A stretch of DNA of 64,000 nt from Kiloniellales bacterium (lineage in GTDB: Bacteria > Pseudomonadota > Alphaproteobacteria > Kiloniellales > JAKSBE01), in the NCBI GenBank assembly GCA_030066685.1, contig JASJBF010000027.1, forward strand, positions 54,068-118,067. The letters run 5' to 3'. The notes beneath the pieces are model-generated. The model did not search any database, had not been told where the DNA came from, and saw only the letters and a list, made by a program, of their open reading frames with translations. Positions 51,030 through 60,503 of this stretch are shown here, in pieces. Both the position numbers and the translations under genes were made by a program. Position 1 is the first letter of the stretch; every line of letters starts with the position of its first letter.

Positions 51030-51878
51030 GTGAGCACGACCGTATTCCTTGCCGTCCTCGCCGCGGCCCTGCTGCACGCGGGGTGGAACGCCCTGGTGAA
51101 GGGCGGCGGCGACAAGCACCTGAACATGACCGCCGTCGTCCTCGGCTCGCTGCCGATCGCCCTCGGCCTCCTGGCCTTCGTCCCGGCACCCGCGCGGGAG
51201 AGCTGGGGCTACCTGGCCGCCGGCGTCGCGCTGCATGCCGGCTACCATGTGTTCCTGCTTTTCTCCTACCGGATCGGCGAGCTGACCCAGGTCTATCCGA
51301 TCGCCCGGGGCAGCGCGCCGCTCCTGGTCGCCGGGGTCTCGGTCCTCTTCCTGGGCGTGCCGCTGACCCCGGCCGAGACGCTCGCCGTCCTGGTCATCGC
51401 GGCGGGGGTGATGAGCACGGCCCTGGTCCGCCGGAGCGACGGACTGCGCAACCCGCAGGCCGCCCTGCTCGCCGTCGTGACCGGCGGATTCATCGCCGCC
51501 TACTCGCTGGTCGACGGCAACGGCGCCCGTCTGGCCGGGACGGCCCTCGGCTTCTATTGCTGGCTCACCATCGGCAACGTCATTCTCTTCGCAGCCTTCA
51601 TCGCCTGCACCCAGCCGGGCCTGCTCCTGGCGGTGCCTTTGCGGGCCAAGCAGGTTTTCCTTCTCGGCGGTGCGGCGACCTTCATCGCCTACGCGCTGGT
51701 GATCTGGGCCTTCACCCAGGCCCCGATCGCCCTGGTCGCGGCGCTGCGCGAGACCAGCATCCTCTTCGCGCTGGTGATCGGTGTCGGCGTCCTGAAGGAA
51801 CGGCTCGACCTCGCCAAGGTTTTCTCCACCCTGGTCACCCTTCTCGGTGCCGCGTTGATGCGCCTCTCGAAGTCCTAG
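51030..51878 (+). CDS. DMT family transporter (EamA)
   Basis: 282 residues with ten hydrophobic segments and an internal repeat. FLAVLAAALLHAGWNALVKGG is the typical EamA start, and the second EamA half begins near LLAVVTGGFIAAYSLVDGNG. GTG 51030 is preferred since it opens the first membrane helix directly. Drug/metabolite exporters of this type move amino acids, nucleosides or osmolytes; the substrate is unknown. Confidence 0.85.
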   Translation: MSTTVFLAVLAAALLHAGWNALVKGGGDKHLNMTAVVLGSLPIALGLLAFVPAPARESWGYLAAGVALHAGYHVFLLFSYRIGELTQVYPIARGSAPLLVAGVSVLFLGVPLTPAETLAVLVIAAGVMSTALVRRSDGLRNPQAALLAVVTGGFIAAYSLVDGNGARLAGTALGFYCWLTIGNVILFAAFIACTQPGLLLAVPLRAKQVFLLGGAATFIAYALVIWAFTQAPIALVAALRETSILFALVIGVGVLKERLDLAKVFSTLVTLLGAALMRLSKS

Positions 51879-51923
51879 GACCGCAGCCCCCGAGAGCAGA
51901 CAAGCGCCCTCGAGGCCGCTAGC

Positions 51924-52766
51924 ATGGCCGCGTTCGGCGACCCCTGTCTCGGTTTCGCTCGTCCCGCCATGCAGTTCGCCGCCTTCCACGACCTCCACCT
52001 TCCGGCGCTGGAGCGCGACGAGGCGCGGCACAACCTGCCGCTGGGACTCCTGGCCGCGGTCCGGTCGGGACACGCGCCCGAGCCGCGTCGGTGGAGCCTA
52101 GGCGGGCCGGGAGTCTGCGCGCTGCAGGTTGCGGGCCGGCCGATCGTCCTCGGCGATCTCGGACGGCGGCAGTGCGCGACGCTGGCCGAGGCGACCCGCG
52201 ACGAGGACTACCCCGCGGTGCAGGGCCCGGACCTGACGGCGCGCTGGTTCGTCGCGCGCGCGATGGAGCTGGGGCTCGGCTTCGGCGACCCCGCGCCACA
52301 GCAGATCCTGGCGCTGCGCGCGGCGCCGCGCGACCCTCGGGCCCCCGGCCGGTCGCGCCCGGTCACGACCGCCGACGCCCCGCTCTTGGCCGACTGGATG
52401 ACCGACTTTAACCGCGAGGCCGTTCCCCAGGACCCGCCGCCCGAAGGGCCGGGCCTGGCGCGCAAGGCGGGCCAGGGCGACTATCTCTTCTGGGAAGTCG
52501 AGGGCCGGCCGGTCTCCCTGGCCGGCATCGTGCGCCGCAGCCGCCGCGCCGCGGCCATCGGCCCGGTCTACACGCCGCCCGCGCAGCGCGGCCGCGGCTA
52601 CGCCGGCGCGGCCACCGCCGCGGTGGTGAAACGGATCCATGCCGAGGGTCGGACCACGGCCTGCCTCTACTGCGACCCCCGCAATCCCGCCGCCAAGCGC
52701 TGCTACGTCAAGCTCGGCTTCGAGCCCGTCTGCGACTCCTGGTTCAACTCGCGGCGGGCGTACTGA
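51924..52766 (+). CDS. GNAT-type acetyltransferase, two-domain
   Basis: 280 residues. The C-terminal half has the GNAT signature: GPVYTPPAQRGRGYAGAATAAVVKRI (pyrophosphate loop RGRGYAG) and CLYCDPRNPAAKRCYVKLGFEPV. The N-terminal half (1-130) is diverged and may be a degenerate GNAT repeat. The substrate is unknown. The gene follows the EamA gene by 45 bp and may be cotranscribed. It converges on the DUF2066 gene. Confidence 0.82.
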   Translation: MAAFGDPCLGFARPAMQFAAFHDLHLPALERDEARHNLPLGLLAAVRSGHAPEPRRWSLGGPGVCALQVAGRPIVLGDLGRRQCATLAEATRDEDYPAVQGPDLTARWFVARAMELGLGFGDPAPQQILALRAAPRDPRAPGRSRPVTTADAPLLADWMTDFNREAVPQDPPPEGPGLARKAGQGDYLFWEVEGRPVSLAGIVRRSRRAAAIGPVYTPPAQRGRGYAGAATAAVVKRIHAEGRTTACLYCDPRNPAAKRCYVKLGFEPVCDSWFNSRRAY

Positions 52767-52808
52767 CCGGCAAGGTCTTGGACGTCCCGCGCCGCGAGGC
52801 CGGAGGCT

Positions 52809-53681
52809 TCAAGGCGGCGCCCGGCCGCTGAGGACCAAGGCGGAGGTCTGCAGGCCGTCCCTGAGGGCGGTGTCGAAGGACACGCCGCGCAGGCGCCAAG
52901 CCCTTGAACGCGCCCGCCAGGTCAGGCGCCAGGTGATGTCCCAGTATCCGCCCTCGGCGAGCGAAAGCACGCCGGCGAGAAGGGCGTCGGCACCCGGCGA
53001 TTCGCCGATCATCCGGCTCACGTCTTCGGCGGCGATATCCTCGAAAGCGACGGCGGATTCGCCGCTCGCCGCCTCGGGCAGCAGAAGCGGCAGACCGCGC
53101 CGCGCCGCGGTCTCGACCAGGACCGCCCTTTGGCCGTAGCCCCTAGCTCCGGCCGCCCTCAGCACGTAGCGGTCCCCGGCCGTCTCGATCCCGAGCCAGA
53201 CCGCCAGCAGCGGCCGCTCGGCCGGCCAGATCGACAGGCCCAGACGCCCCAGCGCCCGGTCGAGTTCGGCCGCCTTGAAGCGCATCCTCAGGAGGTGCGG
53301 CCGTTCCCGCGTGCCTTGCTCGTCATGGACCGGGATGCCTTTCATCCGGTCCTCGTAGTCGAAGGACGCGACGAAGCTGTGGGCGCGTTCGACCAGCGGT
53401 GCCAGGCGGTCATCTCCGGCCAGCCGCGCATCGCCGGTCAGCTTGACGACGACGTCGGTGAGGCCGGCCCGGAAGCCGCGGCTGCGCTCCGGCTCCAGGG
53501 TGCCGGTGACGACGGTCTCGGCGCGGTAGAGGTCCGCGACCTCCGCCGCCCCGGGGCCGTCGCCGGCCGGGATCAGCAGCAGGAGCAACGAGAGCCACCG
53601 ACGCAGGGCGACCTCCCTCCAAGCCTGGGTTGTCGGAACGGGTTCTTCTATCGCAGTCTGGGTCTTGGCGCGAGTGAGCAT
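52809..53681 (-). CDS. DUF2066 domain protein
   Basis: 290 residues: membrane anchor or signal (LRRWLSLLLLLIPAG, about 32-46), then the DUF2066 pattern AFRAGLTDVVVKLTGDA-like (here RGFRAGLTDVVVKLTGDARL), and later LLAVWLGIETAGDRYVL and DALLAGVLSLAEGG. The family is periplasmic and widespread in proteobacteria, with unknown function. GAGAGGGTG precedes ATG 53681; upstream Met codons give unlikely N-termini. Confidence 0.8.
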   Translation of the reverse strand: MLTRAKTQTAIEEPVPTTQAWREVALRRWLSLLLLLIPAGDGPGAAEVADLYRAETVVTGTLEPERSRGFRAGLTDVVVKLTGDARLAGDDRLAPLVERAHSFVASFDYEDRMKGIPVHDEQGTRERPHLLRMRFKAAELDRALGRLGLSIWPAERPLLAVWLGIETAGDRYVLRAAGARGYGQRAVLVETAARRGLPLLLPEAASGESAVAFEDIAAEDVSRMIGESPGADALLAGVLSLAEGGYWDITWRLTWRARSRAWRLRGVSFDTALRDGLQTSALVLSGRAPP

Positions 53682-53833
53682 GAAACACCCTCTCAAGACG
53701 GCGTGGGCAGCTTCGAAAGTGCGATGACGTTCCTGTCCAGAAAAGTCATGGCCTTCGGCGCGGGTCAGTGCCGCAGGACAGGGGAATGCGCTAGCTTGTC
53801 CTTGCTGCGGTTCAGAAAGGGGTCGGATACGAA

Positions 53834-54322
53834 TTGAACGCTTCAAGGGCCGTCGATGGCTTTATGCAGGACTGGGCGGCGATCACGGCTGTCATCCTCG
53901 GCGTCACCGCCTTCGCGGCGGTGCAGGGGCTGACCTATCCGCTGGCCTCGCTGGTCCCGGAAAGCTGCGCCGTGCCTGAGAGCCTGATCGGCCTGAACGC
54001 CGGCAGCTTCGGCTTGGGCACCGTCGCCGCGATCCTGCTGATCCGAAGGCTCACGGCCTACATGGCCGGCGACCGGCTGATCGTCCTCGGCCTGCTCGGC
54101 TGCTCGCTCTGCCTGGCCGCGCTCGCCGGCTTCGAAGCTCTCTGGATCTGGATCGCCACGCGCTTCCTGCTCGGGTTCTGCGCCGGCGTCATCTTCATCA
54201 TGAGCGAGGCCTGGCTGAACACGGCCTGCCCCGACCGGCTCCGGGGCCGGGTCTCGGGGGTCCATGACGCCGGCCTCGCGCTCCTGGCCTTCGCGGTCCT
54301 CTTCGCCTTCGGCCGGCGCTGA
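53834..54322 (+). pseudogene. MFS transporter remnant (N-terminal half)
   Basis: The 162-residue frame (TTG 53834, or ATG 53864) begins like a major facilitator: four to five TM segments (AVILGVTAFAAVQGLTYPLA; LIGLNAGSFGLGTVAAILLI; LIVLGLLGCSLCLAAL; IATRFLLGFCAGVIFIMSEAW) and the loop RLRGRVSG. It then ends after one more hydrophobic stretch (LALLAFAVLFAFGRR) that looks like a final TM. About 250 residues are missing, apparently by an in-frame deletion. It overlaps the next gene by TGATG. Confidence 0.7.
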
Positions 54323-54906
54323 TGCATCGGCTTCCCGAGGTCGTTACCCACAACTACGACCCGGCCCGCGGGCTCTTCCGGAACCTCTGCGCCCTGCCGG
54401 CGGCAGAGGCGGAGCGGATCCTCGACGAGATCCGCGTCGGCGGAACGCGCCGGATCAAGGCCAACTACCTGCGAAGACGGCACGCGGTCGAGGACTGGCT
54501 CATCTCCGAGCGCCGCCGGAAGCTGGGTGCCACGCGCCTCGACCGGCCGATCTACTTCTTTCTCGGCGACTTCGCCGACGGCCTGGACCCGTCGCGCCCG
54601 GCGTCGCTGGTCCTGCCGCTGGCGGCCTTGCCGCCCGACGTGCTGACCTTCACCTACCCCGACAGCATGGCCAGCCTTCCGCTCTCCCGCCACGATCACC
54701 ACCGCGCCGAGAGGAAGGACCACCACGGCAAGGTCTTCACCCTGGCAGAGATCAGAGAAGTGGTCGCGCGCTTCGGCCTGCCCGGTGACCGCTGGAAGAC
54801 CGAGGCCTCAATGCGCTACGACAAATTCGTCGAGATTCAGGTCTGGGACGACCGCCCGCTGCGGTCGCTTCTGGCGCGGGATCCCGACGCCGCCTTCGCG
54901 CGGTAG
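54322..54906 (+). CDS. Conserved hypothetical protein
   Basis: 194 residues, soluble. Conserved-looking segments are VVTHNYDPARGLFRNLCALP, RRIKANYLRRRHAVEDWL and RPIYFFLGDFADGLD, with His-rich DHHRAERKDHHG that could bind metal. No family name is recognised, though the style matches conserved alphaproteobacterial proteins of unknown function. It starts by TGATG overlap with the MFS remnant, suggesting it was once, and may still be, translationally coupled. Its last 70 bp overlap the convergent hydrolase gene. Confidence 0.7.
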   Translation: MHRLPEVVTHNYDPARGLFRNLCALPAAEAERILDEIRVGGTRRIKANYLRRRHAVEDWLISERRRKLGATRLDRPIYFFLGDFADGLDPSRPASLVLPLAALPPDVLTFTYPDSMASLPLSRHDHHRAERKDHHGKVFTLAEIREVVARFGLPGDRWKTEASMRYDKFVEIQVWDDRPLRSLLARDPDAAFAR

Positions 54907-55718
54907 ATCCCGCCTTCGCGCGCCGCCGCGCGCCAGCGCCGGCCCCGCTCCGTCGCCTGCCACGGGCCGTCCGGGCCGAGGTCGAGGGTCCCGATGGCGA
55001 GCCCGCTGCGGTGGCGGCGGCAGCTCGTCTCGACCGCGCCCCGCGGGGTGATGAACTGGGTCCGCGTGCCCTGGACCGGGTTGGCCGGGGTGACCAGGCT
55101 GACCCAGTAGACGTGGCTGGCCGCCTGGGCCTGCGCCGTGATGCCGAAGATCGCGTCCTGGGCGGCGTCGCGCTCGGACTCCCGGCCGGCGGTGAAGCTC
55201 GAGAAGAGCACGCAGTGGACGCCCAGCTCGCGGTACTCTTCCCAGACCTCGGGGAAGCGGCCGTCGAGACAGATCAGGCAGCCGAAGCGCAGGCCCCGGA
55301 CCTTGAAGACGAGAGGCGCGAAGCCCGGGGTGTACCAGCCCGCGAGCTCGTTGTGCGAGCAGAAGCGCTTGTCGTAGCGCCCATGAATTCGCCCGCCGGC
55401 GTCGGCCACCAGGAGGCAGTTGTGCGGATGCGCCGCGCCCGGGATCCGGCTCACGCTGCCGAAGACCGTCCAGAGCCCGAGTTCACGCGCCAGATCCAGG
55501 ATCCGATCGGTCTCGGAATCGAGGTCGCGCCAGTCCCGCGCCGACCAGGTCTCGAAAGGGCGCAGCGCCTTGCGGCCATAGCCCGAGAGCGCGCCCTCGG
55601 TGAACTGCACGACGTCGGCGCCGGCCGCCTTGGCCCGTTTCATCGCCGCGCGGATCGCCGCGCCGTTCGTCGCGACCTCGGTCCCGACCCTGGTCTGCGC
55701 CAAAGCGACCCGAAGCAT
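54837..55718 (-). CDS. Carbon-nitrogen hydrolase (nitrilase superfamily)
   Basis: 293 residues with the catalytic Glu in VQFTEGALSGYG (about 42), Lys in GRYDKRFCSHNE and nucleophile Cys in FGCLICLDGRFPE (about 149-155). The family hydrolyses nitriles, amides or carbamoyl compounds. AAGGTG precedes ATG 55718. The C-terminal tail after 265 is basic and poorly conserved. It overlaps the end of the previous plus-strand gene by 70 bp. Confidence 0.88.
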   Translation of the reverse strand: MLRVALAQTRVGTEVATNGAAIRAAMKRAKAAGADVVQFTEGALSGYGRKALRPFETWSARDWRDLDSETDRILDLARELGLWTVFGSVSRIPGAAHPHNCLLVADAGGRIHGRYDKRFCSHNELAGWYTPGFAPLVFKVRGLRFGCLICLDGRFPEVWEEYRELGVHCVLFSSFTAGRESERDAAQDAIFGITAQAQAASHVYWVSLVTPANPVQGTRTQFITPRGAVETSCRRHRSGLAIGTLDLGPDGPWQATERGRRWRAAAREGGIYRAKAASGSRARSDRSGRSSQT

Positions 55719-55870
55719 CGACACCTTGCCGAGTTCCCCCGTTGCAGGACCGCCCCGGCGGGCGGCCAAGCCTGCGACGGCCCCGGACGCAAGAAAGCTC
55801 CCGATCTGTCACGCGGCCGACACGCGGCCCGGCGCGGATCGCAGCGAGTCGAAGCCGGGCGGGGCCGGAG

Positions 55871-56173
55871 TCAGGCCAGGCCGGGATCCGGGCGCACCGG
55901 GATCGGGCCGCCGCGCGGGGCGGGCGCGCCGGCTTCCGCCTGCGGCGCCAGGGCTGGACCCGGAGCCCGGCGCCGGGTGCTGCCGGTCAAGTGGTCCAGC
56001 ACCGCCAGCCAGAAGCGTCGGTCGTCGTCCTTCTGATCGCTGCCGGCCGCCAGCGCGCAGTCGACCGCCAGCTGCGCCGCCATCACGCCGAACCAGCCCG
56101 AGAGGATGTGGGCGGCCTCCTCGGGCGTCGCGATGTCCCAGAAGCTTTTCCAGTTGAAGGCGTCTTGCGCCAT
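55871..56173 (-). CDS. Hypothetical protein
   Basis: 100 residues starting MAQDAFNWKSFWDIATPEEA, with a helical core (AAQLAVDCALAAGSDQKDDD, RRFWLAVLDHLTG) and a Pro/Ala-rich tail. A strong GGAGG ribosome site supports the start. No family recognised. The 152-bp gap to the hydrolase gene contains nothing notable. Confidence 0.6.
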   Translation of the reverse strand: MAQDAFNWKSFWDIATPEEAAHILSGWFGVMAAQLAVDCALAAGSDQKDDDRRFWLAVLDHLTGSTRRRAPGPALAPQAEAGAPAPRGGPIPVRPDPGLA

Positions 56174-56546
56174 GCCGAAACCTCCTATGAGCCGTTCCGG
56201 CACGCGGCCGGTCCGTCCTGTAGCCGGACCTGCGATCCCACCAGCCGGCGGGGGGCACGACGATCCTGGGTTGGGGCGCCCGGGACTCGGTCGTTCCGGC
56301 TACGGAGACTTGCTCCAAGAGTGTTTGGCGATTCAGAGTATCGCAGACGCCGGGGGCCTCCGCAATCTGGGATTGCGCCGAAGGGATTAGTCTCCGCAGC
56401 GGTGTGACACTTCGGCCACGGCCGGCGGGCGGCGCCATATTTCTGCAACCGCGCGGTCACGCGGCCGACACGCTGCACCCGTAGCGTGTTTTTCTGCCAG
56501 ACTGCGGTTCTTGCGAAAAGACGTCCTGCACAAAGGGGAGCCGATC
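56174..56546. other. Intergenic region between divergent genes
   Basis: About 370 bp between the small hypothetical gene and the phosphodiesterase gene. It must contain both promoters. AAAGGGGAG at 56531-56540 is the ribosome site of the latter. No repeat or convincing frame was found. Confidence 0.5.
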
Positions 56547-57881
56547 ATGTCTCCGTCATTCGCCGGCCTCGCCGCCGCCGTCCTGGGCGCGCTCCTCGTC
56601 CTGCCCCAGACCCGGGAGGTCCAGGCGGTCGACGCCGGCGCCTACGGCAAGCCGGGCCGCGCCCTGCCGGTGCAGCTCGGCCCGCGCCCCTTCTACCTGC
56701 TCGACAGGCTGCGCGAGGGCGCCCTAAAGAAGGAGCTGCAGCGCTGCGCCGCCCGCAAGGGGCGCTACCGGGCCTCCGACTTCTCCATCGGCCACCGCGG
56801 CGCGCCGCTGCTCTTCCCCGAGCACACCGCGGAGTCCTACGTCGCCGCCGCGCGCATGGGCGCCGGGATCCTGGAGTGCGACGTCACCTTCACCAAGGAC
56901 GCCGAGCTGGTCTGCCGCCACGCCCAGTGCGACCTGCACACCACCACCGACATCGTCTTGCGCCCCGAGCTGGCCGCCAAGTGCCAGGTCCCGCCCGTGC
57001 TCGACGCCGACGGCAGGCTGCTCAACGGCCCGGACATCAAGTGCTGCACCAGCGACCTGACCCTGGCCGAGTTCAAGACCCTGAAGGGCAAGATGGATGC
57101 CGCCGACCCAGACGCCACCACCTTGGAGGACTACGTCGGCGGCACCGCCGCCTTCCGGACCGACCTCCACACCACCGGCGGCACCCTCCTGACCCACGCC
57201 GAGAGCATCGCGCTCTTCAAGTCGCTCGGCACCGGCTTCACGCCCGAGCTCAAGGGCGTCGACCGCGACGTCGGCTTCGGCGAGTCCGGCCTCGACCAGA
57301 TCAGCTACGCCCGCGAGATGCTGCTCGACTACCTCGAGGCCGGCATCCGCCCGGACCGGGTCTGGCCCCAGTCCTTCAACCTCGACGACGTCTTCCTCTG
57401 GATCCAGGAGTTCCCGGCCTACGGCCGCCAGGCGGTCTTCCTCGACGGCCGCAACGTCGGCGAGCTCGCCGAGAGCCCGCCGTCCCTGGAGGCGTTCCTC
57501 GAGCTCAAGGCCGCGGGCCTCAACATCGTCGCCCCGCCCATGCCGGTCCTGCTGACCGTCGAGGACGGCGAGATCGTGCCCTCCGACTATGCCAGGAACG
57601 CCCGCCAGGCCGGCCTCGACATCATCTCCTGGACCACCGAGCGCTCCGGGCGCATCGTCGAGGAGGTCCTGGAGGGCCGCGGCAGCGCCTTCTACTACCA
57701 GACCACCCTGGAGGCCCTGGAGAGCGACGGCGACATCCTGCGCACCATCGACGTGCTGGCCCAGGACGTCGGCATCATCGCCCTCTTCTCCGACTGGCCC
57801 GCCACCACCACCTTCTATGCCAACTGCAAGAAGGTGCAGGCCGGCCGCCCGGGCGACGACGAAGACGACGACGACGAGTAA
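56547..57881 (+). CDS. Secreted glycerophosphodiester phosphodiesterase-like protein with acidic C-terminus
   Basis: 444 residues: signal peptide ([23 protein letters not shown], about 5-27), the GDPD TIM-barrel start [20 protein letters not shown] (catalytic His of HRG) and metal Glu/Asp in [11 protein letters not shown]; later [21 protein letters not shown]. GDPDs release glycerol 3-phosphate from deacylated phospholipids. An insertion region of about 130 residues with several cysteines lies after the first barrel strands, making it longer than UgpQ/GlpQ. The C-terminus ends in an Asp/Glu run (GDDEDDDDE). AAAGGGGAG precedes the ATG. Confidence 0.85.
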   Translation: MSPSFAGLAAAVLGALLVLPQTREVQAVDAGAYGKPGRALPVQLGPRPFYLLDRLREGALKKELQRCAARKGRYRASDFSIGHRGAPLLFPEHTAESYVAAARMGAGILECDVTFTKDAELVCRHAQCDLHTTTDIVLRPELAAKCQVPPVLDADGRLLNGPDIKCCTSDLTLAEFKTLKGKMDAADPDATTLEDYVGGTAAFRTDLHTTGGTLLTHAESIALFKSLGTGFTPELKGVDRDVGFGESGLDQISYAREMLLDYLEAGIRPDRVWPQSFNLDDVFLWIQEFPAYGRQAVFLDGRNVGELAESPPSLEAFLELKAAGLNIVAPPMPVLLTVEDGEIVPSDYARNARQAGLDIISWTTERSGRIVEEVLEGRGSAFYYQTTLEALESDGDILRTIDVLAQDVGIIALFSDWPATTTFYANCKKVQAGRPGDDEDDDDE

Positions 57882-57997
57882 GCCGCCCGCCGCGCCGCCG
57901 CCGGCCCACGAAACTCCTTGATCTCCGCGCCCCTTTGCTGCTCAACTATTGGGTGTGAAGGTCTTGCACCTTCGCTGCCGAGAAACGGGGGGCTGTC

Positions 57998-58204
57998 TTG
58001 AAGACGCTCGGCAAGCTGTGGCGGCTGCTGTCCGGCGCCCGGGAGGGGCTCCGGCGAGAGGAGATGGACGGCGCCCATTTCGCCACTCTGGGCGACCGCC
58101 CCTTCGTCGGCTGTCGACCCTGCGCGCCGGAGCCCCGGCGCCTCGACCCCCCGGCCGACCTTGCCCCCAAGGCCACCGACCGCCCGGTGGCAGACAACGA
58201 CTAG
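57998..58204 (+). CDS. Small protein of unknown function, paralogue 1
   Basis: 68 residues from a TTG with GGGGGG at usable spacing. Residues 1-44 (TLGKLWRLLSGAREGLRREE then MDGAHFATLGDRPFVGC) are nearly identical to the next gene. One Cys-x-x-Cys motif (CRPC) occurs; the tail differs. No family recognised. The TTG start is supported by the matching position of the ATG in the paralogue. Confidence 0.6.
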   Translation: MKTLGKLWRLLSGAREGLRREEMDGAHFATLGDRPFVGCRPCAPEPRRLDPPADLAPKATDRPVADND

Positions 58205-58350
58205 ATCGAAATCGACCGCCGGGCCCCGGCCGACTGGGGCGTCAGGCGGACTCCACATCGCCGGCGCGCGATGACCCCTTGATCGTGCCGGCCTTTTGCG
58301 GAACAACTGCGCCGACCGGGCCTGCGCGTTTCGGAGCGAGAGGCGATGAC

Positions 58351-58563
58351 ATGTTGAGAACCTTGGGCAAGCTGCGGCGCCTGCTGTCCGGCGCCCGCGC
58401 CGGCCTGCGCCGCGAGGAGATGGACGGCGCCCACTTCGCGACCCTGGGCGACCGCCCCTTCGTCGGCTGCCAGCCCTGCGCCCCGGACCCCCAGGGCCGC
58501 GCCGCGCCGGCCGCCAGGCCCAATCCCCCCGCCGCCCCGCGCCCCGCCGGCGACGACGGCTGA
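58351..58563 (+). CDS. Small protein of unknown function, paralogue 2
   Basis: 70 residues from ATG 58351 with GAGAGG upstream. It shares LGKLxRLLSGARxGLRREEM and FATLGDRPFVGCxPCAP with the upstream gene at high identity, while the C-terminal 20 residues differ (Pro/Ala-rich). The pair is a tandem duplication of a small, basic, CxxC-bearing protein. Conservation of the protein frame between the copies argues that both are translated. Confidence 0.65.
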   Translation: MLRTLGKLRRLLSGARAGLRREEMDGAHFATLGDRPFVGCQPCAPDPQGRAAPAARPNPPAAPRPAGDDG

Positions 58564-58721
58564 GCCCGCGCCGCGCGGGACGAGGGTCCTCTTCGCCGGG
58601 CCGGCGCCTCCTGGCCGGTCCGATCTCGCCGAGGCTGGCAGGCTGGACTACCCTTTGGGCGCGCGGCCTCTGGGCGGCGCGGCCGAAACCGCCGACGCGC
58701 GAGAGATCCCGGATGGGGGGA

Positions 58722-60248
58722 ATGAAACGGGCCTTGACCTCTGCGCTCCACGCCGCGGCCGCCGCTCGTTTGGCCGCGGGCCTCCTGCTGCTGAGCCTCG
58801 CGGCCTGCGCCCCGCCCTGGGCGGTGGACGCCGAGACGGCGGCCTCGCCCGCCGCCGCGGAGGCGCCGGACGAGGCCCCGCTCTCCGACGTCTGGCCGCC
58901 CTTGGCGGAGCCCTGGACCGGCGATCTCGACGGCATGATCGAGCGCGGCCAGATCCGCCTGCTCACCAGCTTCAGCCTCGGCACCTACTTCATCGACGGC
59001 GGCCGGCCGCGCGGCACGCTCGCCGAGGGCGCCGAGGCCTTCCGGCGCTTCTTCAGGCAGAAGCTCGGGGAGCGGGCCAAGGCCCTCAAGCTGGTCATCA
59101 TCCCGGTGCGCCGGGACCAGCTCCTGCCCTTCCTGGTCGAGGGCTACGGCGATCTCGCCTCGGCGACCCTCAGGATCACGCCGCGCCGCCGGGCGCTGGT
59201 CGACTTCTCCCTGCCCTTCACCGACCGGGACCGGGAGCACCTGATCCTGGGCCCGGCCTCGCCCGCGCTCGCGAGCCTGGACGACCTCGCCGGCCAGGAG
59301 GTGGTGGTCCGCGAGGACTCCAGCTATTTCGACAGCCTCCAGGACCTCAACGCCGACTTCCGCGCCCGCGGCCGGCCCGAGATCGAGATCACCCTGGCCG
59401 ACCCGCGGCTGGAGACCGAGGACCTGATCGAGATGGTCCACGCCGGCCTGCTGCCGATGACCGTGGCCGACGACTTCCGCACCCGCCTCTGGACCCGGGT
59501 CTTCGGCGACCTCGAGACCCGCGACGACCTCGTGGTCCACGACCGCGGCGAGATCGCCGTCGCCCTGCGCAAGGACAGCCCGCAGCTCAAGGCCCTGGTC
59601 GACGACTACGTCCGGACCCACCGGCTGGGCACCCGGATCGCCAACCTCGCGGTCGCGCGCTACCGGGACCGGGTCGACTGGGTGCGCCCGGCGCTCAAGC
59701 GCGAGCCCTTCCACCGCTTCCAGGAGGCCGAGGCGCTGTTCCGCAAGTACGGCGCGCGCTACGGCTTCGACTGGCTGCTGCTGGCGAGCTTCGCCTACCA
59801 GGAGTCCCGCCTCGACCAGGGCGCGCGCAGCCCGGCCGGCGCGGTCGGCATCATGCAGGTCCTGCCCTCGACGGCCCGGGACCCGGCGGTCGGCATCCCG
59901 GACATCGAGCGCCTGGAGGACAACGTCCACGCCGGCACCAAGTACCTCGCCGTACTGCGCGACCGCTACTTCGCCGATCCGGCCCTCGATCCCTTCGAGC
60001 GCAGCCTCTTCACCATGGCCGGCTACAACGCCGGGCCCAACCGGGTGAACCGCCTGCGCCGGCGGGCCGCGGACCGCGGCCTCGACCCCGACCGCTGGTT
60101 CAACAACGTCGAGCTGGTGGTCGCCGCCGCGGTCGGCCGCGAGCCGGTCGACTACGTGCGCAACATCTACCAGTACTACGTCGCCTACAAACGCGGCCTC
60201 GCCGAACTGGAAGAACGCAAGAAAGCCCGCCCCCAACCCGACGGCTGA
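58722..60248 (+). CDS. MltF-like lytic transglycosylase lipoprotein
   Basis: 508 residues: lipoprotein signal with lipobox LAAC (Cys29), a type-3 solute-binding-like domain (about 70-310, MIERGQIRLLTSFSLGTYFID), then an SLT transglycosylase domain with catalytic E361 in AYQESRLDQGARSPAGAVGIMQVLPSTA and GYNAGPNRV. MltF enzymes cleave peptidoglycan glycan strands, with regulation by the binding domain. ATG 58722 is preferred (GGGGGG upstream); an ATG three codons earlier is possible. The protein acts at the outer or inner membrane periplasmic face. Confidence 0.9.
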   Translation: MKRALTSALHAAAAARLAAGLLLLSLAACAPPWAVDAETAASPAAAEAPDEAPLSDVWPPLAEPWTGDLDGMIERGQIRLLTSFSLGTYFIDGGRPRGTLAEGAEAFRRFFRQKLGERAKALKLVIIPVRRDQLLPFLVEGYGDLASATLRITPRRRALVDFSLPFTDRDREHLILGPASPALASLDDLAGQEVVVREDSSYFDSLQDLNADFRARGRPEIEITLADPRLETEDLIEMVHAGLLPMTVADDFRTRLWTRVFGDLETRDDLVVHDRGEIAVALRKDSPQLKALVDDYVRTHRLGTRIANLAVARYRDRVDWVRPALKREPFHRFQEAEALFRKYGARYGFDWLLLASFAYQESRLDQGARSPAGAVGIMQVLPSTARDPAVGIPDIERLEDNVHAGTKYLAVLRDRYFADPALDPFERSLFTMAGYNAGPNRVNRLRRRAADRGLDPDRWFNNVELVVAAAVGREPVDYVRNIYQYYVAYKRGLAELEERKKARPQPDG

Positions 60249-60261
60249 CCCGCTCCAGCAA

Positions 60262-60440
60262 GTCCCCGACCCTGGCAACCGCGACCCCTCTCCCCGAGTG
60301 GGAGAGGGCTAAGTGTCCGAAGCGAGTCCCGCCCCTCACCCACTCGCTCCGCTCGCCGCCCTTTCCCCCGGGGAGAGGGTTGAAGAGGCTTGGCGAGGCG
60401 AAGGCCGAGCCCTAGCCGGAGCTGGGTGAGGGGGAACGGC
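60262..60440. repeat. Dispersed intergenic repeat (inverted relative to 41681-41800)
   Basis: Contains CTCTCCC-cgagt-GGGAGAG and the word series GGCTTGGCGAGGC, GGCCGAGCCCTAGCCGGAGC, found reverse-complemented at 41681-41760. A further common intergenic word, CCTGAGCCTGTCGAA, follows at 60481-60495. Confidence 0.7.
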
Positions 60441-60503
60441 AGGAGAGGAGTCCCGGCCGCCGACCACTTTTCAACCTCGTCCTGAGCCTGTCGAACCCCG
60501 CAC

